Positions 59,406-64,000 of a stretch of DNA of 64,000 nucleotides are shown in pieces (within the stretch, counting starts at the first letter, position 1; each line of letters begins with the position of its first letter). The notes beneath the pieces were generated by a model that saw only the letters and a list, made by a program, of their open reading frames with translations, was not told the DNA's origin and did not search any database. The stretch comes from Parablautia muri. Lineage in GTDB: Bacteria; Bacillota; Clostridia; Lachnospirales; Lachnospiraceae. The stretch is taken from the NCBI RefSeq assembly GCF_009917485.1, contig NZ_QZDT01000001.1, positions 248,001 to 312,000 of the forward strand, in the 5' to 3' direction. Both the position numbers and the translations under genes were made by a program.

Positions 59406-61218
59406 AAATCAGTTAAGGAAATATGAAAACCGCATAATTGCTTTAGCGGCACTGTGCATTTTGGGTATATTTGCAGGATGCAGATTTGATTATTTTTATG
59501 ATTTGAATGATGATGTGCTGATGAAGGATATTTTGGCAGGAGTCTATACAGGTACGCCGGAGGGGCATAATATACAGATGCTGTGGATGATCAGTGCCTT
59601 TATCAGTCTGTTTTACAGGCTTGCAGGGAGGCTTCCCTGGTATGGGATTTTTTTGTGTGCTTGCCATTATGGTTGTTTCTATTTGATTTTAAAAAGGAGT
59701 TTGGCCTTTTGTAAAACCTGGTGGGGAAAGCTGGCTGTGGCGTTTACGGAAGGATTGCTTTTTGGGGGAGTATTTTTAGAGCATTTGATTTTTGCGCAGT
59801 ATACGGTAACCTGCACGTTTCTTGGGGGGACGGCGGCATTTCTATTTTTTACCACAGACATCAGGCTCTCTGGCAGGGAATTTGTAAGGAAAAATATTCC
59901 TGCCGTTTTGCTGGTATCAGTGGCTTATTTGATTCGTTCGGAGATGCTGCTGCTGGTGCTTCCCATGATTTGTGTGGCGGGCACTGCAAAATGGGGAAGC
60001 GAAGATAAGATTTTCACAAAGGAGCATGCTTTTAAATATTTTACCGTGATTGGACTTATTTTGGGCGGCATTCTGATGGGGCAGGTTAGCCACATGATAG
60101 CCTACGGTTCAAAAGAATGGAGGGATTTTACAGAATTTTTTGATAACAGGACAGAGCTTTATGACTTTCAAAAACCGCCTGAATATGAAGAACATAAGGA
60201 ATTTTATGAGAGCATCGGCCTTAGTGAAAGTGAAAAGGTCTTGCTTGATAATTATAATTTCGGCATGGACGAGGAGATTGACCATGTTATGGTGGGAGAG
60301 ATTGCGGACTATGCTGGCAAAACGAAAAGCGCCAAAGAGCCTTTTGGGCCAAAGCTTATTTTGAAGCTAAAGGATTATACTTACCGTTTTAGCCATGGAG
60401 CCGGGGCTGTGGGCAGTGATTATCCATGGAATTATGTGGTGATACTGGGATATATGGCAGCTTTTTTTACAGCGATTCCCAAAAAAAGCAGGGGAGAGCA
60501 GGAGAAGAAGAATGGGAGCGCCTATATAAAAAATGCGTTTGGGGCAGCATGGAAGCTGATTTTTCTTTTTGGAGTGCGTACAGCGCTGTGGATGTATATC
60601 TTAATGGGGGACCGGGCGCCGGAGCGGATTACCCATTCTCTATATCTGATGGAGTTCTGCATTCTGGCTGCCATGATTTTTGTGCAATGGAGTGAAGTTG
60701 AAAGCGCAAAGGCAAAGCGCCTGGGAGGGATTCTGGCAGCAGGTTGTTTTGGATTGCTGGCGCTTATGACTTTTCCCGACAGTGTGGAGTCGGTTTCGTT
60801 AAGGCAGAGGGAGCGGGAAAAGGTAAATGCTCTTTATAGGGAACTTTATACATGTCTTTCCGAGGGTGAAAATAAGGAGAATTTCTATTTTATTGATGTA
60901 TATTCTTCGGTTTCCGATGCCGGGATTCCTTATTCGGAAAAAATGTTCCGGGATGTGGATAATTCTTTGGATAACTATGACATTATGGGCGGCTGGGCCT
61001 GCAAGAGCCCTCTGCAGAGAAAAAAGCTGGCGCTTTTTGAGATAGAAAATATGGAAATGGCTCTTAAGGACAGGGAGGACGTTTATTTTGTCCGAAAAGC
61101 CAGTGAGGACATGGAGTGGATTTTTGAATATTACGAAGGCCATGGAACGCCCGTGGAGGCGCAGCTTGTGGAGCAGGTGGCCGGTGTCTTTGAAATATAT
61201 GCTTTGCATGGAAAATAA
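59395..61218 (+). CDS. Multispan membrane protein of the glycan locus, GT-C-like
   Basis: 607 residues with about 10-11 membrane segments and an extracytoplasmic tail of about 150 residues. The first outside loop, DYFYDLNDDVLMKDILAG, has the acidic pair expected of GT-C transferases, and YTGTPEGHNIQMLWMISAF follows. It begins 11 bases inside the end of the aminotransferase gene, so the two are coupled. The family is not named to me. Its layout parallels the proteins at 51714, 56382 and 62817, suggesting that several such enzymes decorate one glycan. Confidence 0.7.
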   Translation: MELKNQLRKYENRIIALAALCILGIFAGCRFDYFYDLNDDVLMKDILAGVYTGTPEGHNIQMLWMISAFISLFYRLAGRLPWYGIFLCACHYGCFYLILKRSLAFCKTWWGKLAVAFTEGLLFGGVFLEHLIFAQYTVTCTFLGGTAAFLFFTTDIRLSGREFVRKNIPAVLLVSVAYLIRSEMLLLVLPMICVAGTAKWGSEDKIFTKEHAFKYFTVIGLILGGILMGQVSHMIAYGSKEWRDFTEFFDNRTELYDFQKPPEYEEHKEFYESIGLSESEKVLLDNYNFGMDEEIDHVMVGEIADYAGKTKSAKEPFGPKLILKLKDYTYRFSHGAGAVGSDYPWNYVVILGYMAAFFTAIPKKSRGEQEKKNGSAYIKNAFGAAWKLIFLFGVRTALWMYILMGDRAPERITHSLYLMEFCILAAMIFVQWSEVESAKAKRLGGILAAGCFGLLALMTFPDSVESVSLRQREREKVNALYRELYTCLSEGENKENFYFIDVYSSVSDAGIPYSEKMFRDVDNSLDNYDIMGGWACKSPLQRKKLALFEIENMEMALKDREDVYFVRKASEDMEWIFEYYEGHGTPVEAQLVEQVAGVFEIYALHGK

Positions 61219-61253
61219 GTGAATGAAAGGCATTAGGAAAGTGGGAGGAAGGT

Positions 61254-61799
61254 ATGAAGGATAAAGGGGTGAAAAAGGATAGGCTGGAAGGGGAAACGAT
61301 TTACCTGCGCTTGATGGGGGCGGAGGATACGGAGAATATTATCCGGTGGCGCAATACGGATTTCGTTCGCAGCAATTTCATTTATCAGAAGCCTTTTACC
61401 AGAGCGGGACATGAAAACTGGATGAAAAATATGATAGATACGGGTAAGGTGGTGCAGTTTATGATTTGCAGGAAGATGGATGGAAAGCCGGTGGGCAGCG
61501 TTTATCTGCGGGATATAGACAGAGACCATCATAAGGCGGAGTATGGCATATTTATCGGAGAGAAGGATGCCCTTGGAAAGGGATATGGAACTGAGGCCGC
61601 TAAAATGATGATAGAGTATGCCTTTTGGGAGGAAGGCCTTCACAAGCTTATGCTGCGGGTTTTGGCGGAAAATAAGCAGGCCAGAAGAAGCTATGAGAAG
61701 GCAGGCTTTGTTAAGGAGGCCTATCTGAAGGATGAAGTTTTTTTGGAGGGCCGTTATAAAGATGTGATTTATATGGCTGTGATAAATAAGAACAGTTAA
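61254..61799 (+). CDS. GNAT N-acetyltransferase (RimJ/RimL type; possible PseH or WecD function)
   Basis: 181 residues with the GNAT signature EYGIFIGEKDALGKGYGTEA (acetyl-CoA loop) and LRVLAENKQARRSYEKAGF. The N terminus IYLRLMGAEDTENIIRWRN is of the RimJ/RimL class shared by sugar N-acetyltransferases such as PseH. GGGAGGAAGG supplies the ribosome site. Two roles fit the locus: acetylating the 4-amino-altrose made by PseC (the otherwise missing PseH step) or the 4-amino sugar made by the WecE-like enzyme three kilobases upstream. Sequence alone does not decide. Confidence 0.75.
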   Translation: MKDKGVKKDRLEGETIYLRLMGAEDTENIIRWRNTDFVRSNFIYQKPFTRAGHENWMKNMIDTGKVVQFMICRKMDGKPVGSVYLRDIDRDHHKAEYGIFIGEKDALGKGYGTEAAKMMIEYAFWEEGLHKLMLRVLAENKQARRSYEKAGFVKEAYLKDEVFLEGRYKDVIYMAVINKNS

Positions 61800-61876
61800 A
61801 ACTTTAAACAGGCTTTGCCTGTAAGATTTATTTATCTGAAGTATCGGATGAGAGGTGGAGACAGAGGAGGTTTGCC

Positions 61877-62842
61877 GTGAGAAAATTGGTCAGTTTTGTG
61901 ATTCCATGTTATCGATCCGAGGCAACACTGCCGGGCGTAATTAAGGAAATCCAGGGAAAAATGAGTCAGATGGAAGAATATGACTATGAGGTGATTTTAG
62001 TCAATGACTGTTCTCCGGATGAAACCTTTGGTACGATTCAAAAGCTGTGTGTGGAAAATGACAATATTACGGGAATTGACCTTGCCAGAAATTTTGGACA
62101 GCATAGCGCTTTAATGGCAGGATTTCACTACACGAAAGGGGATATTGTTGTCTGCCTGGATGATGATGGCCAGACGCCTGCGGGCGAGGTGGACAAGCTC
62201 CTTGATGGAATTGAAAAAGGGGCGGATGTGGTTTATGCCAAATATATAAACAAACATCATTCCGGATTCCGAAATTGGGGGAGCCATGTGAATGAGGTGA
62301 TGACCCGTGTGATGCTTGGCAAGCCAAAGGAACTGTATCTGTCCAGTTACTTTGCGGCGAGGCGGTTTGTGGTGGATGAGATGATGCGTTACGTGAATGC
62401 TTATCCTTATGTAATCGGATTGGTTTTACGCACCACAAAGAAGATCATCAATGTGGAGGTGAACCATAGAGACAGGCAGGCAGGAACCTCCGGGTATACA
62501 TTAGGAAAATTATTAGGTTTGTGGTTTAATGGCTTTACAGCCTTTAGTGTGAAACCGCTGCGGATTTCCACTGTTTCGGGCGCGCTGTTTGCCGCAGTTG
62601 GCTTTTTATATGGGATTTATACGATTATTAAAAAAATTTTTATAAATCCTCCGGGACTGGTGACAGGGTTCAGCGCGTTAATGTCAGTGACCGTGTTTAT
62701 AGGGGGAATGTTGATGCTGATGGTAGGACTGACAGGTGAGTATGTGGGACGAATGTACATTTCCATGAATAATTCTCCGCAGTTTGTGATACGGGAGATA
62801 ACAGGAGCAGAGCTTAATGAAAAGCAGGCAGAAGAACGCTGA
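61877..62842 (+). CDS. Polyprenyl-phosphate glycosyltransferase, GT2 (GtrB/DPM1-like)
   Basis: 321 residues: a GT-A domain with VSFVIPCYRSEATLPG, DLARNFGQHSALMAGF and CLDDDGQ, then two C-terminal membrane segments (about residues 230-300). This layout is that of GtrB/ArnC-type enzymes that load a sugar onto undecaprenyl phosphate inside the cell for use by GT-C enzymes outside. The GTG at 61877 follows GAGGAGG by 6 bases. The next gene starts 26 bases before its end. It is a likely donor-synthesising partner for the GT-C-like proteins of this locus. Confidence 0.88.
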   Translation: MRKLVSFVIPCYRSEATLPGVIKEIQGKMSQMEEYDYEVILVNDCSPDETFGTIQKLCVENDNITGIDLARNFGQHSALMAGFHYTKGDIVVCLDDDGQTPAGEVDKLLDGIEKGADVVYAKYINKHHSGFRNWGSHVNEVMTRVMLGKPKELYLSSYFAARRFVVDEMMRYVNAYPYVIGLVLRTTKKIINVEVNHRDRQAGTSGYTLGKLLGLWFNGFTAFSVKPLRISTVSGALFAAVGFLYGIYTIIKKIFINPPGLVTGFSALMSVTVFIGGMLMLMVGLTGEYVGRMYISMNNSPQFVIREITGAELNEKQAEER

Positions 62843-64000
62843 GAAATTAAATAGGTATCATATTTATAAATTTGGCGCTTTAAGGCGGATTTTGGCGGCT
62901 GCTTTGTCTTTTGCCGGTGTGAGCGCTTGGCCGTGGATACTTCATCGGGCGGAGAGCCTGGGGTATACCAACAGCATAGTATCTGTTTTTGTTTTTTTCG
63001 TTCTGTTTTATTTGGTGAATAAAGCGCTGGAAAAGGATTTTGGAGGAGAATGGACGGGATGGATTTATCCTGGCGTTTTTGGAATCGTTTTTTCTCTTTG
63101 CATGGTGTTTGGAAGGCAGCTGGATTTATGGGGCAGCGTTCCCTTTACGAATGGCCGGATGTGGGGTGGCATTGGTATATTAGCGGTTCTTTTTTCTTTA
63201 CTGACGCGTTACTGTTGGGACAAGCTTGGGAGTGTGAAAGCGCCATGGAGAAGCAGCGCATTAGGCAGCATATCCGTAGCCGGGCAGCAGGAACAAAGGA
63301 AGGAAAAAGGTTATGGCAGTTTTTTTGCCAGAGCAGGGGCGATACTGCTTTTCTACATTCCTGTTTTCTTAGCGGTTTATCCCGGCTTTTTTGTGTATGA
63401 TGCGCAGGATGAACTTTTGCAGGTGGTGATGCGGAGCTTTTCGACCCACCATCCTCTTTTGCATGTGCTTGCGTTGGGAGGAATCATTCAGCTGGTTTAT
63501 AAAGTGACAGGTTCCTATAATCTGGGGATTGCCTGCTATACAGTGGTGCAAATGGCCAGCATGGCTGGTATTTTTGCGTGGTGCATAGGAAAAATGGAAA
63601 GCAGAGGGGCAGCTAAATGGGTAAGAGCAGTGATGATATTGTATTTTGGCCTGTGTCCGGTGCTTGTGATGTTTTCCCTTTGTTCCGCTAAGGATGGGCT
63701 TTTTACGGGAATGATGCTGATTCTGGTAGTTCTTTTGCAGGAGCTGTGTGCGGATGTAAATGAATTTTTTCGAAAGAAAGGCCAGGTTATCCTGTTTGGA
63801 ATTACCTCTACCGGAATGATGCTGCTGCGGCATAATGGTTTTTATGGATTTCTGGTATTTACACCTGTATTGGTATTTTATTTAAGAAAAGAATGGAAAA
63901 AGGTTCTCCCTTGCCTTGTGGTGAGCATAGGGGCTTATGTATTGGTTAGCGCCGGGCTTGCAGCAGCGCTTGGCGCAGATGATTCAGAAAACCAGGAGAT
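62817..64000 (+). CDS. DUF6020-like multispan membrane protein (cut by window end)
   Basis: ATG at 62817 with GGAG at 62804-62807 (9-base gap), overlapping the end of the preceding gene by 26 bases. The frame stays open for 394 codons to the window edge. The product begins MKSRQKNAEKLNRYHIYKFG, has many membrane spans, and contains FPGF-like YPGFFVYDAQDELLQVVM and STHHPLLHVLALGGIIQLVY, a motif set I associate with DUF6020 proteins of Lachnospiraceae glycan loci. The acidic YDAQDE loop suggests a GT-C fold. The end of the gene and its full length are unknown. Confidence 0.8.
   Translation, partial: MKSRQKNAEKLNRYHIYKFGALRRILAAALSFAGVSAWPWILHRAESLGYTNSIVSVFVFFVLFYLVNKALEKDFGGEWTGWIYPGVFGIVFSLCMVFGRQLDLWGSVPFTNGRMWGGIGILAVLFSLLTRYCWDKLGSVKAPWRSSALGSISVAGQQEQRKEKGYGSFFARAGAILLFYIPVFLAVYPGFFVYDAQDELLQVVMRSFSTHHPLLHVLALGGIIQLVYKVTGSYNLGIACYTVVQMASMAGIFAWCIGKMESRGAAKWVRAVMILYFGLCPVLVMFSLCSAKDGLFTGMMLILVVLLQELCADVNEFFRKKGQVILFGITSTGMMLLRHNGFYGFLVFTPVLVFYLRKEWKKVLPCLVVSIGAYVLVSAGLAAALGADDSENQE

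Noticed and set aside
1-64000. CRISPR arrays, tRNA or rRNA genes, insertion sequences and prophage genes
   Set aside because: No regularly spaced repeats, no tRNA T-loop/anticodon patterns, no transposase or integrase motifs were seen on either strand by eye. A tRNA scan would be needed to exclude a single missed tRNA.

Overview
The window looks like a chromosomal segment of a gut-type Firmicute, most probably a member of the Lachnospiraceae (Clostridia). The signs are strong AGGAGG-type ribosome binding sites, consensus TTGACA/TATAAT promoters, frequent GTG and TTG starts, a T-box in front of ileS, a Spo0A-type DNA-binding protein, and a galacto-N-biose/lacto-N-biose phosphorylase with its N-acetylhexosamine kinase. 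No rRNA, tRNA, CRISPR array, insertion sequence or phage gene was seen. The taxonomic call is inference from gene content.

Region 1 (1-10660): the 3' end of a cysteine synthase gene. Then comes a five-gene oligopeptide ABC importer (binding lipoprotein, two ATPases, two permeases) followed by an M20 amidohydrolase, which reads as a peptide uptake and breakdown unit. Next is an A+T-rich run of tightly packed small genes ending in a DUF433/DUF5615-like toxin-antitoxin pair, whose first gene is frameshifted. Convergent to it is nicotinate phosphoribosyltransferase.

Region 2 (10660-29110): housekeeping genes. These are a SWIM-SNF2 helicase, an Eis-like acetyltransferase, T-box-controlled ileS, glycogen phosphorylase, the t6A dehydratase tcdA, glutamine synthetase, pth and mfd.

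Region 3 (29110-35570, minus strand): an acyltransferase-3 membrane protein, an SGNH esterase lipoprotein, lnpA (GH112 phosphorylase) and nahK. LnpA and NahK would phosphorolyse galacto-N-biose or lacto-N-biose and phosphorylate the released N-acetylhexosamine. Upstream of lnpA and of the SGNH gene are direct repeats TTAAG spaced 11 bp, the geometry of an OmpR-family response-regulator site.

Region 4 (35570-39363): an Na/Pi cotransporter with a PhoU domain, a 33-residue microprotein, alkyladenine DNA glycosylase, a HAM1-like pyrophosphatase, and a receiver-less Spo0A DNA-binding-domain protein directly abutting the next region.

Region 5 (39364-64000): a large surface-glycan locus. Pseudaminic acid genes are present (pseC on plus; pseF, pseI and pseG on minus), interleaved with unusual partners: an ATP-grasp ligase and a fold-type III PLP decarboxylase homologue with altered active-site motifs. 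A protein carrying the EDG and HP motifs of bacterial sialyltransferases is a candidate pseudaminyl transferase. It is followed by a CotH-like secreted kinase, a GtrII-like enzyme, a PglK/MsbA-like flippase, a second acyltransferase, a WecE-like sugar aminotransferase with a GNAT enzyme, a polyprenyl-phosphate glycosyltransferase, and several GT-C-like multispan proteins. The last one is cut by the window edge. Together they look like a system that builds, exports and decorates a nonulosonic-acid-containing surface glycan. The ATP-grasp/PLP pair suggests an amino-acid-type modification of the sugar, but that is inference.

A recurring leader element (hairpin plus TGCGRTATGCAGGRGGT ribosome binding site) precedes at least two, probably four, unrelated genes.
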